A stretch of DNA of 64,000 bases, taken from contig NZ_FLRH01000004.1 in the NCBI RefSeq assembly GCF_900089585.1, positions 675,001-739,000 of the forward strand, read 5' to 3'. The position numbers were made by a program, and so were the translations under genes. Shown piece after piece: positions 46,452 to 55,140 of the stretch (the first letter of the stretch is position 1; every line of letters begins with the position of its first letter). The notes beneath the pieces are model-generated. The model was not told where the DNA came from. It saw nothing but the letters and a program-made list of their open reading frames with translations, and ran no database searches. Source of the DNA: Micromonospora sediminicola. GTDB lineage: Bacteria > Actinomycetota > Actinomycetes > Mycobacteriales > Micromonosporaceae.

Positions 46452-47233
46452 GCGTCGGAAGCCCGATCGAACGGATCTGGCCCGCACCCGTCACCGGCGC
46501 GCTGACCGACCCACAGCTCACCGCGCTCTACGGCCGCGCCGACCACCCGCGCCTGCGGGTCAACTTCGTCGCCAGCGCGGACGGAGCGGTCACCCTGGAG
46601 GGCTACTCGGCCGGGCTCTCCGGCGAGCCGGACAAGCGCGTGTTCGGGCTGCTGCGGATGCTCTGCGACGGCCTCCTGGTGGCCGCCGGCACGCTGCGCC
46701 ACGAGGGCTACCGCGCGGTCCGGCTGAGCGCCGAGCGACGGGCCTGGCGTCGCGAGCGGGGGCTGGCCGAGTTCCCCACCCTGGTGGTGGTCTCCGGGTC
46801 GCTCGACCTCGACCCGGCCCAGGCCTGCTTCGCCGACGCCCCGGTCCGGCCGCTGGTGCTCACCCGCTCCGGCGCGGAGGCACCGGCCGGACTGACCGAG
46901 GTGGCCGACCTGCTCCGGTACGGCGACGAGCGCGTCGACCTGGCCGCCGGCCTGGCCGAGCTGCGCCGTCGCGGGCTGGGGCAGGTGCTCTGCGAGGGCG
47001 GCCCGCACCTGTTCGGCGCGCTCACCGCGGCCGACCTGGTCGACGAGCTGTGCCTGACCGTGGCGCCGCTGCTCGCCGGCGCCGGGCCCGGGCGGATCAC
47101 CGCCGGGGACGGCAGCGTCCCGCGCCACCTGCCGCTGCGCCACGTGTTGGCCGCCGGCGACGGCACGCTGATGCTGCGCTACGCCCGCGACCCGGGCGAC
47201 CCGCCGCCCGCCGGGGCCGCACCCGCCGCCTGA
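46448..47233 (+). CDS. RibD C-terminal-type pyrimidine/dihydrofolate reductase family protein
   Basis: A 261-residue NADPH-dependent reductase domain: LRVNFVASADGAVTLEGYSAGLS near residue 35, CDGLLVAAGTLRHEGYRAVR, LPTLVVVSGSLDL-like strands and GLGQVLCEGGPHLFGALTAADLVDELCLTVAPLLAG, the typical EGGPxL and P-L-hydrophobic-G motifs of RibD_C. Free-standing proteins of this kind reduce pteridine or pyrimidine substrates, but the actual substrate is unknown. ATG 46448 overlaps the stop of the microprotein gene. A 7-bp tandem array starts 14 bp after its stop. Confidence 0.88.
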   Translation: MSVGSPIERIWPAPVTGALTDPQLTALYGRADHPRLRVNFVASADGAVTLEGYSAGLSGEPDKRVFGLLRMLCDGLLVAAGTLRHEGYRAVRLSAERRAWRRERGLAEFPTLVVVSGSLDLDPAQACFADAPVRPLVLTRSGAEAPAGLTEVADLLRYGDERVDLAAGLAELRRRGLGQVLCEGGPHLFGALTAADLVDELCLTVAPLLAGAGPGRITAGDGSVPRHLPLRHVLAAGDGTLMLRYARDPGDPPPAGAAPAA

Positions 47234-47246
47234 GCAGCCCTCCGCC

Positions 47247-47351
47247 GGCTGGCGGCTGGCGGCTGGCGGCTGGCGGCTGGCGGCTGGCGGCTGGCGGCTG
47301 GCGGCTGGCGGCTGGCGGCTGGCGGCTGGCGGCTGGCGGCTGGCGGCTGGC
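47247..47351. repeat. Perfect 15-copy tandem array of a 7-bp unit
   Basis: Fifteen uninterrupted, identical copies of GGCTGGC, flush with the left arm of a hairpin element that begins at 47352. The array is outside any real gene. On the minus strand it would encode repeated SRQPPAA, which is an artefact. Confidence 0.95.
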
Positions 47352-47403
47352 GAGATCTTGGTACGAAAGGGCCCCTCTGAGGGCCGTTTCGTACCAAGAT
47401 CTC
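47352..47403. repeat. 52-bp hairpin element, copy B
   Basis: Perfect 17-bp arms, GAGATCTTGGTACGAAA at 47352-47368 and complement at 47387-47403, round a core GGGCCCCTCTGAGGGCCG that can itself pair. Same length, ends and core as copy A (6244-6295) but different inner arm bases with matching changes on both arms. Confidence 0.9.
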
Positions 47404-47858
47404 CGCGCTTCCCAATAGGCGGGACATTCTTCTCGAAGTTCGGAAACCTCTCGCCGACGAAACGGCAATCCCGGACCGGGCGGTTCGACAGGCGCAGCCC
47501 CGGGCGCCTGCGGGGCACGTGGTCGCCATGGCGGGACCGCCGCAACTGATGACCTCCGTGGCCAACGCCACCCGTGGCAGGCGGCCCCGTCGACCACGTC
47601 GATGAGCGGCCGGGCACGTCCAGGGCGGGTAGCCACCGCAGCGACCCGACCGGGCGGAGAACAGTCGAGCCCGTTCGCCCGGGACGCCGCCGAGGCGGAC
47701 CAGACGGCACGCACCGTGGTCGGTCGGATCCGGGGGGCGACCGCCGGGCGCACGACCGGCGTGGCGTCCGCCGCGTCGCGTGGCAACCTGTCGCATCCCT
47801 CGGGCAGGATGCACGACGTGCACCGCCAACGGTACGACCAGCCGACCGGAGACAGCCG
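47404..47858. other. 455-bp interval upstream of the herA operon
   Basis: No convincing gene. An 86-codon frame at 47602-47862 runs into the herA start but has no ribosome site or recognised family. The interval presumably holds the operon promoter. Confidence 0.55.
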
Positions 47859-49607
47859 ATGACCGACGACCAGCTCGACGGGCCCGGCGAGGGGGTCGGC
47901 CGGGTGCTCGGCACCGCCGACGCCACCCCGCTCACCTTCTGGACGGCCGTCGCCCCCGGCAGCTACCTGCAACTCGACGACGTGGTGGTGACCCGCCGCG
48001 AGCTGCCCGACCGCGAGCCGGTGACCATCGCCGGCGTGGTGACCCAGGTGCGCGCCCGGCACGAGGGCGCGCAGTTCGACTCCGACGTCTTCGCCATCGC
48101 CGACGGCACGCTGCCGGCCCAGGTGCAGGAGGCCGCCGAGGTCACCACCACCCGGGTCGACCCCGAGTTCTACGTCCCGCCGACCCCCGGCGCGGTGGTG
48201 CACCGGGCCGAGGGTGACGCCCGGGCCCGGGCGCTGCACTTCGACCGGATGGAGCGGCGGATCCCGATGGGGATGGGCCGCGACGGGGTGCCGGTCTACC
48301 TCAACGCCGACTTCCTCGACGGCACCCGGGGCGCGCACGTCTCGATCTCCGGCATCTCCGGTGTCGCCACCAAGACCAGCTTCGCCACCTTCCTGCTCTA
48401 CTCGGTGTTCCGCTCCGGTGTGCTCGGCGGCGACGCGGTCAACGCCAAGGCGCTGATCTTCAACGTCAAGGGCGAGGACCTGCTCTTCCTCGACCACCCG
48501 AACAGCCGGCTCGACGACCCGACCCGGGCGGCGTACGCGAAGCTCGGCCTCGACGCCGGCGCGTTCCCGGACGTGCGGGTCTACGCGCCGCCCCGGGTCG
48601 GCGACTCCTCCGGCACCCCCGACGTGAGCAGCCGGCTCACCGGGGTGGACAGCTTCTACTGGACGCTGACCGAGTTCTGCGCCGACCGCCTGCTGCCCTA
48701 CGTGTTCGCCGACGCCGACGACGAGCGCCAGCAGTACACGATGGTGGTCCACTCGGTCGCCGCCCACCTGGCCCGGTACGCCCAGCCGGCCGACGGCGGG
48801 GTGAGCATCGACGGGGTGCGGCTCGGCTCCTACGCGGATCTGGTCGACCACGTGGTCGAGCAGCTCAACGACGACGAGACCCGGGGCGACTGGGCCGGCA
48901 GCGCGGTCGGGCTGGGCACCGTCAACGCGTTCGCCCGCCGGTTGATCGGCAGCAAGAAGGACCTGGGCCGGCTGATCCGGGGCGATCTGGCCACCCGCCG
49001 CCCGCACTCGATCAACACCGCGGAGAGCGCCCAGGTCACCGTGGTCGACCTGCACAACCTGCCGGACCGCGCGCAGCGCTTCGTGGTCGGCGTGACGCTC
49101 AAGAGTGAGTTCGAGCGCAAGGAGAAGGCCGGCACCGCCAAGCCGTTGCTCTTCGTCGTGCTCGACGAGCTGAACAAGTACGCCCCGCGCGAGGGCTCGT
49201 CACCGATCAAGGAGGTGCTGCTCGACATCGCCGAGCGGGGCCGCTCGCTGGGCGTGATCCTGGTCGGCGCGCAGCAGACCGCCAGCGAGGTCGAGCGGCG
49301 GATCGTCACCAACTCGGCGATCCGGGTGGTCGGTCGGCTCGACCCGGCCGAGGCGTCCCGCCCGGAATACGGCTTCCTCCCGCCCGCCCAGCGGCAGCGG
49401 GCGCTGCTGGCCAAGCCGGGCACAATGTTCGTCAACCAGCCCGACATCCCGGTGCCGCTCTGCCTGGAGTTCCCGTTCCCGGCCTGGGCCACCCGGGTCT
49501 CCGAGGCGGGCCGCGCGCCGTCGGAGACGCTACGGTCGATCACCCAGGCCGCCGACCCGTTCGCGGTGGTCGGTTCCGGCTCCTCCGACGACGACATCCC
49601 GTTCTAG
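47859..49607 (+). CDS. herA: HerA-like ATPase/DNA translocase (DUF87)
   Basis: A 582-residue ATPase of the HerA/FtsK class. After an N-terminal HAS-barrel-like part (~20-135), the ATP site reads HVSISGISGVATKTSF: the P-loop is GVATKTS at residues 168-174, lacking the usual Gly before Lys172. The Walker B is LLFVVLDELNKYAP with Asp436-Glu437, followed by LGVILVGAQQTASEVERRIVTNSAIRVVGRLD, the sensor and arginine-finger area. HerA hexamers pump DNA for the NurA nuclease during end resection. CGGAG at 47847 precedes ATG 47859. It heads an operon with sbcD (12 bp gap), sbcC, a NurA-like gene and a spermidine-synthase-like gene. Confidence 0.85.
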   Translation: MTDDQLDGPGEGVGRVLGTADATPLTFWTAVAPGSYLQLDDVVVTRRELPDREPVTIAGVVTQVRARHEGAQFDSDVFAIADGTLPAQVQEAAEVTTTRVDPEFYVPPTPGAVVHRAEGDARARALHFDRMERRIPMGMGRDGVPVYLNADFLDGTRGAHVSISGISGVATKTSFATFLLYSVFRSGVLGGDAVNAKALIFNVKGEDLLFLDHPNSRLDDPTRAAYAKLGLDAGAFPDVRVYAPPRVGDSSGTPDVSSRLTGVDSFYWTLTEFCADRLLPYVFADADDERQQYTMVVHSVAAHLARYAQPADGGVSIDGVRLGSYADLVDHVVEQLNDDETRGDWAGSAVGLGTVNAFARRLIGSKKDLGRLIRGDLATRRPHSINTAESAQVTVVDLHNLPDRAQRFVVGVTLKSEFERKEKAGTAKPLLFVVLDELNKYAPREGSSPIKEVLLDIAERGRSLGVILVGAQQTASEVERRIVTNSAIRVVGRLDPAEASRPEYGFLPPAQRQRALLAKPGTMFVNQPDIPVPLCLEFPFPAWATRVSEAGRAPSETLRSITQAADPFAVVGSGSSDDDIPF

Positions 49608-49619
49608 GCGGCACCCACC

Positions 49620-50768
49620 ATGAAGATCCTGCACACCTCGGACTGGCACGTCGGCAAGGTCCTGAAGGGGCAGTCCCGGACCGAGGAGCACACACAGGTC
49701 CTCGCCCAGGTGATCGACATCGCCCGGGACGAGCGGCCCGACCTGGTCATCGTCGCCGGTGACCTCTACGACACCGCCGCGCCGACGCCGGAGGCGACCC
49801 GACTGGTGACCCGGGCGCTGACCGCGCTGCGGCGCACCGGGGCCGACGTGGTGGTGATCGGCGGCAACCACGACAACGGCGCGGCGCTGGACGCGTTGCG
49901 GCCGTGGGCCGACGCCGCCGGCATCACGCTGCGCGGCAGCGTCCGGGAGAACCCGGCCGAGCACGTCGTCGACGGGGTGACCCGCGACGGCGAGCGGTGG
50001 CAGGTCGCCGCGCTGCCGTTCCTGTCCCAGCGCTACGCCGTCCGCGCGGTGGAGATGTACTCGCTCACCCCCGCCGAGGCCAACCAGACCTACGCCGACC
50101 ACCTCGGCCGGGTGCTCGGCAAGCTGGCCGAGGGGTTCACCGAGCCGGACCGGGTGCACCTGGTCACCGCCCACCTCACCGTGGTCGGGGCGAGCACCGG
50201 CGGTGGCGAGCGGGACGCGCACACCGTGCTCGGCTACGCGGTGCCGGCCACCGTGTTCCCCGGCAACGCGCACTACGTGGCCCTGGGCCACCTGCACCGC
50301 TCGCAGCGGGTCGTCGGGCCCTGCCCGATCCGCTACAGCGGCAGCCCGCTCGCTGTCGACTTCGGTGAGCAGGAGAACGTCGGCTCGGTGACGATCGTGG
50401 AGGTGACCGCGACGACGGCCGCCCGGATCCGGGAGGTGCCGGTGCCCGGCGCGGTGCCGCTGCGCACGGTGCGCGGCACCCTCGCCCAGCTCGCCGAGAT
50501 CGAGCCGCCGGAGGGCTGGCTGCGCGTCTACGTCCGGGAGCAGCCCCGGGCCGGGCTGCGCGAGGAGGTGCAGGAGCTGCTGCCCCGGGCGCTGGAGATC
50601 CGGATCGACCCGGAGCTGGTGCCGACGCCGGGCAGCGGCACCCGCACCGCCCAGCGGGCCGGCCGCTCGCCGCGCGACCTGTTCGCCGACTACCTGGGCA
50701 GCCGCGGGCACGCCGACGAGGACGTCCGGGAACTCTTCGACGAGCTGCTCGAGGAGGTCGACCACTGA
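49620..50768 (+). CDS. sbcD: Exonuclease SbcD (Mre11-type)
   Basis: A 382-residue calcineurin-like phosphoesterase, the nuclease subunit of SbcCD. All metal motifs are present: Asp8 and His10 in TSDWHVGK, Asp48 in VAGDLYDT, Asn83-His84-Asp85 in GGNHDN, His in VTAHLTVVG and the GH motif in ALGHLHRS. With SbcC it cuts hairpins and DNA ends. Its stop overlaps the sbcC start by one base (TGATG). It lies between herA and sbcC, the same partners as Mre11 in archaea. ATG 49620. Confidence 0.96.
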   Translation: MKILHTSDWHVGKVLKGQSRTEEHTQVLAQVIDIARDERPDLVIVAGDLYDTAAPTPEATRLVTRALTALRRTGADVVVIGGNHDNGAALDALRPWADAAGITLRGSVRENPAEHVVDGVTRDGERWQVAALPFLSQRYAVRAVEMYSLTPAEANQTYADHLGRVLGKLAEGFTEPDRVHLVTAHLTVVGASTGGGERDAHTVLGYAVPATVFPGNAHYVALGHLHRSQRVVGPCPIRYSGSPLAVDFGEQENVGSVTIVEVTATTAARIREVPVPGAVPLRTVRGTLAQLAEIEPPEGWLRVYVREQPRAGLREEVQELLPRALEIRIDPELVPTPGSGTRTAQRAGRSPRDLFADYLGSRGHADEDVRELFDELLEEVDH

Positions 50769-53242
50769 TGCGGCCGATGCGACTGGACATGGCCGGCTTC
50801 ACCGTCTTCCGCGACGAGACCACCGTCGACTTCACCGACGCCGACTTCTTCGCGCTGGTCGGCCCGACCGGCTCCGGCAAGTCCACGGTGCTCGACGCGA
50901 TCTGTTTCGCCCTCTACGGCACGGTCCCCCGCTGGGGCGGCGCGCGAGGGCTGGCCAACGCGCTGGCGCCGTCGGCGACCGAGGCGCGGGTCCGGCTGGT
51001 CTTCGAGTCCGCCGGCGACCGTTACGTCGCCACCCGGGTGGTCCGTCGCGACGGCCGGGGCACGGTGAAGACGGCCAACGCCGGGCTCCAGCTCATGCCG
51101 CCGGGGTTCGACGTCACCAAGCTCGACACCGGGCTCAGCCCGGAGGACCTGGGCGAGGTGGTGGCCGGCACCCCGGCCGAGATGGAGCAGGCGGTGCTGG
51201 ACGCGGTCGGGCTGCCGTACGAGCAGTTCACCTCCTGCGTGGTGCTGCCGCAGGGGCAGTTCGCCGACTTCCTGCACGCCAAGCCGGCCACCCGTCAGCA
51301 GATCCTGGTCAACCTGCTGGGCCTGGGCGTCTACGAGGAGGTCCAGAAGAAGGCGGTCGAACGCGCCGGGCAGGCCGAGGCGAAGCTGGAGGCGGTCGAC
51401 AAGATGCTCGGCGGGCTCGCCGACGTCGACGACGAGAGTCTGACCGCCGCCCGGGAGCGGGTGGACGCGATGCGGGAGCTGGCCGCCGCGGTCGCTGCCG
51501 CCGTACCCGAATGGGAGCAGGCCCGGGCCACGGCGGGTGAGCGGGCCGCGGCGCTGGCCGACCTCGACGCCGAGCTGGGTGTGCTGGCCGGGGTGCGGCC
51601 GCCGGAGGGCACCGCCGAGCTGGCGCGGGCGGTGGCGCAGGCCCGGGTCGCCGCCGACGAGGCGGCAACCGCGGTCGGGCTGGCCGAGGAGCGCGAGGAG
51701 AAGCTGCGCGGGGAGCTGGCCGCCGCCGGTGACGAGAGCGCGCTGCGGCTGCACCTGAAGGCGTACGCGGACCGGGACCGGCTGACCGCGGAGGCGGCGA
51801 CGGTCCGCGCGGCGGTGGACGCGGCGCGGACCGAGCACGACGCGGCGGTGGCGGCGCTGGCGGCGGCGCGGGCGGACGCGCAGCGGGCCGAGACGGAGCT
51901 GGAGTCGGCGTTCCGCGCGCACGAGGAGGCGAAGGCCGCCGACCAGGCGGTGGCGCTGCGAGCGCACCTGGTCGGCGGCGCGCCGTGCCCGGTGTGCGAG
52001 CAGACGGTCACCACGGTGCCGGCGGTGCCGAAGGGTTCGGCGGTGAGCCGGGCGATCGAGGCGGGCAAGGCGGCGCGGGCGGCGAGCGAGGTGGCCAAGC
52101 GGGTCGTGCAGGACCGCGACACCACGGCGCGTGATCTGGATCGGGTGCTGCTGCGTGCCCGGACCCAGCACGACCAGCTCGGCGCGCGCCTGGCCGAGCT
52201 GGACGAGCAGCTCGCGGACGCGCCGGCGCCGGAGCGGCTGCGCGAGTCGCTGGCCGAGCACGCGCGGCTGCGGACCGCGTTGGAGGAGGCGGCCGGTGCG
52301 GTGCGGGCCGGCCGGGAGGCGGCCCGGCGGGCGCGGGGCGCACTCGACGCCGCGCAGGAGCGGCTGCGTCGGGCCTGGCGTGACTTCGACGCGGTACGCG
52401 ACGGGCTGGCCCGGTTCGGTCCGCCGGCCGCCGACCGGGACGACGTGGCGGCGGCCTGGGCAGCGCTGGCCGGCTGGGCGGGTGAGCAGGCGCAGGCGCG
52501 GCGCGCGGACCGCGACGGGCTGGCCGACTCGGTGGAGGCGGCGCAGCGGGCCGCGACCGAGGTCGCCGACGGGATCGCCGCGTTGTTCACCGCCGCCGGG
52601 CTGGACGCGCCGCAGGACGCGCCGCGCGACGTGGCGGTGGCCGTGGAGCGGGCCGAGGCGGAGCTGCGCCGCCTCGACGAGCGCCGCGAGCAGGCCGCCG
52701 ACCTGCGGGAGCAGCGGGCCGGCCACGAGCGCCAGGCGCGGGTGGCCCGCGCGCTCGCCGGGCACCTGCGGGCCAACAACTTCGAGCGGTGGCTGCTCAC
52801 CGAGGCGCTGGACCTGCTGGTCGACGGCGCGTCGCGGATCCTGCGGGAGCTGTCCGGCGGGCAGTACGACCTGGTCCACGACAAGGGCGAGTTCTTCGTG
52901 GTCGACCATCACGACGCCGGGCTGCGCCGGGGCGTGCGGACGCTGTCCGGCGGGGAGACGTTCCAGGCGTCGCTGGCCCTGGCGCTGGCGCTGTCGGAGC
53001 AACTGGCCGGCATGTCGACGAGCGCCGCGAGCCTGGAGTCCATCGTCCTGGACGAGGGCTTCGGCACGTTGGACGCGGCGACGCTGGACACGGTCGCGGC
53101 CACGCTGGAGAACCTGGCCGCCCGGGGTGACCGGATGGTGGGTGTGGTCACCCACGTGCCGGCCCTGGCGGAGCGGATCCCGGTCCGCTTCGAGGTCCGC
53201 AAGGACGCGCGCACGGCCCGCGTCGAGCGGACCGGCCTGTGA
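50768..53242 (+). CDS. sbcC: SbcC/Rad50-type SMC ATPase
   Basis: An 824-residue Rad50-like protein: Walker A GPTGSGKST at residues 32-40, Q-loop LPQGQFADFLHAKP, two long coiled-coil arms rich in Ala, Glu and Arg, the zinc hook Cys-Pro-Val-Cys at 407-410, signature LSGGE at 726-730 and Walker B IVLDEGFGTLD with Asp762-Glu763. It clamps DNA ends and drives SbcD. The arms are short compared with E. coli SbcC (about 1050 residues). ATG 50768 overlaps the sbcD stop, and the stop overlaps the NurA-like start by 4 bp. Confidence 0.96.
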   Translation: MRPMRLDMAGFTVFRDETTVDFTDADFFALVGPTGSGKSTVLDAICFALYGTVPRWGGARGLANALAPSATEARVRLVFESAGDRYVATRVVRRDGRGTVKTANAGLQLMPPGFDVTKLDTGLSPEDLGEVVAGTPAEMEQAVLDAVGLPYEQFTSCVVLPQGQFADFLHAKPATRQQILVNLLGLGVYEEVQKKAVERAGQAEAKLEAVDKMLGGLADVDDESLTAARERVDAMRELAAAVAAAVPEWEQARATAGERAAALADLDAELGVLAGVRPPEGTAELARAVAQARVAADEAATAVGLAEEREEKLRGELAAAGDESALRLHLKAYADRDRLTAEAATVRAAVDAARTEHDAAVAALAAARADAQRAETELESAFRAHEEAKAADQAVALRAHLVGGAPCPVCEQTVTTVPAVPKGSAVSRAIEAGKAARAASEVAKRVVQDRDTTARDLDRVLLRARTQHDQLGARLAELDEQLADAPAPERLRESLAEHARLRTALEEAAGAVRAGREAARRARGALDAAQERLRRAWRDFDAVRDGLARFGPPAADRDDVAAAWAALAGWAGEQAQARRADRDGLADSVEAAQRAATEVADGIAALFTAAGLDAPQDAPRDVAVAVERAEAELRRLDERREQAADLREQRAGHERQARVARALAGHLRANNFERWLLTEALDLLVDGASRILRELSGGQYDLVHDKGEFFVVDHHDAGLRRGVRTLSGGETFQASLALALALSEQLAGMSTSAASLESIVLDEGFGTLDAATLDTVAATLENLAARGDRMVGVVTHVPALAERIPVRFEVRKDARTARVERTGL

Positions 53243-54201
53243 CCCCGAAGTTCTTCGTCGACACGTGGGACCCGGCGTACGGCGCGTCGTTCGAGGCGGC
53301 GGGTGGGTCCGGTCCGGCCGCGCCGAGCAGCGCCCAGGTCGACGCGGAGGTCGAGCTGCCGGCGACGGACTGGCGGGCGATCGACGCCCGCCCGGACGTG
53401 CGCGCGCCGGACGTGGTGCTGCTGGTCGACGGCGTGCGCCGGATCGACGCCAGCGTGTGGACCGCCGAGGAGGACGGCGGCTCGTTCCCCGGCATCGCCG
53501 CCTCGTACGCCGCCGGGGTGGTCCGCTGCGACCTGGACCGGGGCGCCGCCGAGCTGGCCGGCGCCCGGGTGGGCCGAGGGCTGTTCACGGCCAGCCCGTC
53601 GGCGCAGGACGTGGTGGCCGGGGCGATCCGCTACCCGGTGCACCGGGTCTCCGGCACCGGCGAGCTGAGCAAGTTGCCCGCGGCGGTGCAGGCCCCGCTC
53701 ACCGCGCTGGAGGTGGCCGTCTCGGACGCGGTCCGCACCGACGGCGACCTGCTGGTGGTGGACGGCCCGCTGCGCAGCCGGCGCAACCTGCCGCGCACGC
53801 TCGGCTACATCAAGACCCAGCACAGCCAGTACCTGGACGCCCGGCTCACCGCGGTGGTGACCGGGCTGGCGCCGGGCCAGCGCTGCCCGGTGTTCCGGCT
53901 GGGCACGGCGTGGGGCGGCTGGTCCTGGTACCTGCGACTGCCGGTGTCCGCCGGGGCACCGTGGGCGGGCATCGTGCGGATGGAGTGCTCGGCCGACCTG
54001 ACCGTCCCGGAGGCGGTCGCGCTGGCCGACCTGTCGCTGGTCACGCTGCCCCGGTTCGCGTCCACCCCGTACAAGGACCCGCGCGCCCCGCAGAACCTGG
54101 TGCCGATCGCCGGGCTGGAGCGCCGGCTGCGCGGGATGCTCGGCGACGCCCGGCTGCTGCACCGGGTGCTCACCGCGGCGGCGCGCGGGATCCGGCGCTG
54201 A
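53239..54201 (+). CDS. nurA: NurA-like 5'-3' nuclease
   Basis: A 320-residue protein with the NurA order of motifs: first acidic motif VVLLVDGVRRID (Asp64), second LLVVDGPL (Asp175), the GYIKTQHSQYL helix (Lys192), IVRMEC (Glu249, the conserved Arg-x-Glu) and the closing TLPRFASTPYKDPRAPQNL with R, P and L at the expected places. NurA nucleases work with HerA to resect DNA ends 5' to 3', using Mn2+. The GTG 53239 start overlaps the sbcC stop by 4 bp (GTGA). The identity is by motif reading; overall similarity to archaeal NurA is likely low. Confidence 0.72.
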   Translation: MTPKFFVDTWDPAYGASFEAAGGSGPAAPSSAQVDAEVELPATDWRAIDARPDVRAPDVVLLVDGVRRIDASVWTAEEDGGSFPGIAASYAAGVVRCDLDRGAAELAGARVGRGLFTASPSAQDVVAGAIRYPVHRVSGTGELSKLPAAVQAPLTALEVAVSDAVRTDGDLLVVDGPLRSRRNLPRTLGYIKTQHSQYLDARLTAVVTGLAPGQRCPVFRLGTAWGGWSWYLRLPVSAGAPWAGIVRMECSADLTVPEAVALADLSLVTLPRFASTPYKDPRAPQNLVPIAGLERRLRGMLGDARLLHRVLTAAARGIRR

Positions 54202-55058
54202 TGGGCCGGCGACGCGACGACGACCGGGTGGTGGCCGACGTCGACACCGGCCGGGCCGACCTGGTGCCGGACCGGGACCGCCCGGGCTCCTGGACGCTGC
54301 TGCTGGACGGCGCGCCGCAGTCCCACGTGGACCTGGGTGACCCGACCCACCTGGAGTTCGAGTACGTCCGGCGACTGGCCGCCGCGCTCGACGTGGTGGC
54401 GCCGGCGGGCGCGCCGCTGCGGGTGCTGCACCTGGGCGGCGGCGCGCTCACCCTGCCCCGGTACGTGCAGGCCACCCGGCCCGGCTCGACGCAACGTGTG
54501 TCCGAGGTGGACGGCGCGTTGGTGGACCTGGTCCGCCGCGCCCTGCCCTGGCCGTCCGACCCCCGCCTGAAGGTGCGGGTGGCGGACGCCCGCGCGACGC
54601 TGACGTCCAGCCGGGACGGGGCGTACGACGTGATCGTGGCGGACGTGTTCGCCGGCGCCCGCACCCCGGCGCACCTGACCTCCGTCGAGTTCGCCGCGCA
54701 GGTGGCCCGGGTGCTCGCGCCCGACGGCTGCTACCTGGCGAACATCGCCGACGGGCCGCCGCTGCGGCACGCCCGTGGCCAGGTCGCCACCGTGCGTACC
54801 GTGTTGCCCCGGGCCTGCCTGGTGGCCGACGCGGCGGTGCTGCGCGGCCGGAGGTACGGCAACCTGGTGCTGGTGGCGTCCCGGGTGGAGCCGCCGGTGC
54901 CGGAGCTGACCCGACGCGCGGCCGGCGACTGGTTCCCCGGTCGGGTGGTGGCCGGCGCGGACCTGGACCGGTTCGCCGGCGGTGTCGCGGTGGTGCGCGA
55001 CGCGGACGCCGTCGACTCCACTCCGCCCCCGCCGGGAATTTTTTCGGTCGATCGTTGA
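54201..55058 (+). CDS. Spermidine-synthase-like SAM-binding protein, fifth gene of the resection operon
   Basis: A 285-residue Rossmann protein of the spermidine synthase/methyltransferase superfamily: LLLDGAPQSHVDLGDPTHLEFEYVRRL resembles the substrate-side beta-hairpin of spermidine synthases, VLHLGGGALTLPRYV is the SAM/dcSAM loop, and DVIVADVFAGARTP stands for the catalytic DxxxD strand. The key polyamine-binding Asp and Glu cannot all be matched, so a methyltransferase or polyamine-related enzyme is open. ATG 54201 overlaps the NurA-like stop by one base, so it is translated with the repair genes. Such spermidine-synthase-like genes are widespread in actinobacteria, often without known role. 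Confidence 0.8.
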   Translation: MGRRRDDDRVVADVDTGRADLVPDRDRPGSWTLLLDGAPQSHVDLGDPTHLEFEYVRRLAAALDVVAPAGAPLRVLHLGGGALTLPRYVQATRPGSTQRVSEVDGALVDLVRRALPWPSDPRLKVRVADARATLTSSRDGAYDVIVADVFAGARTPAHLTSVEFAAQVARVLAPDGCYLANIADGPPLRHARGQVATVRTVLPRACLVADAAVLRGRRYGNLVLVASRVEPPVPELTRRAAGDWFPGRVVAGADLDRFAGGVAVVRDADAVDSTPPPPGIFSVDR

Positions 55059-55140
55059 TCCGATCGGCGGGTCGCTGCGTATCACCGGGCGGCCATGCCC
55101 GTGGGGGGCCGGCTGATGTCATTGGACACCGGAGGTCTGC

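Noticed and set aside
47602-47862. 86-codon gene before herA
   Set aside because: No ribosome site, no family, and the frame runs into the herA start.
47097-49055. Minus-strand protein with SRQPPAA repeats
   Set aside because: The repeats come from translating the 7-bp array, and the rest is antisense to herA.
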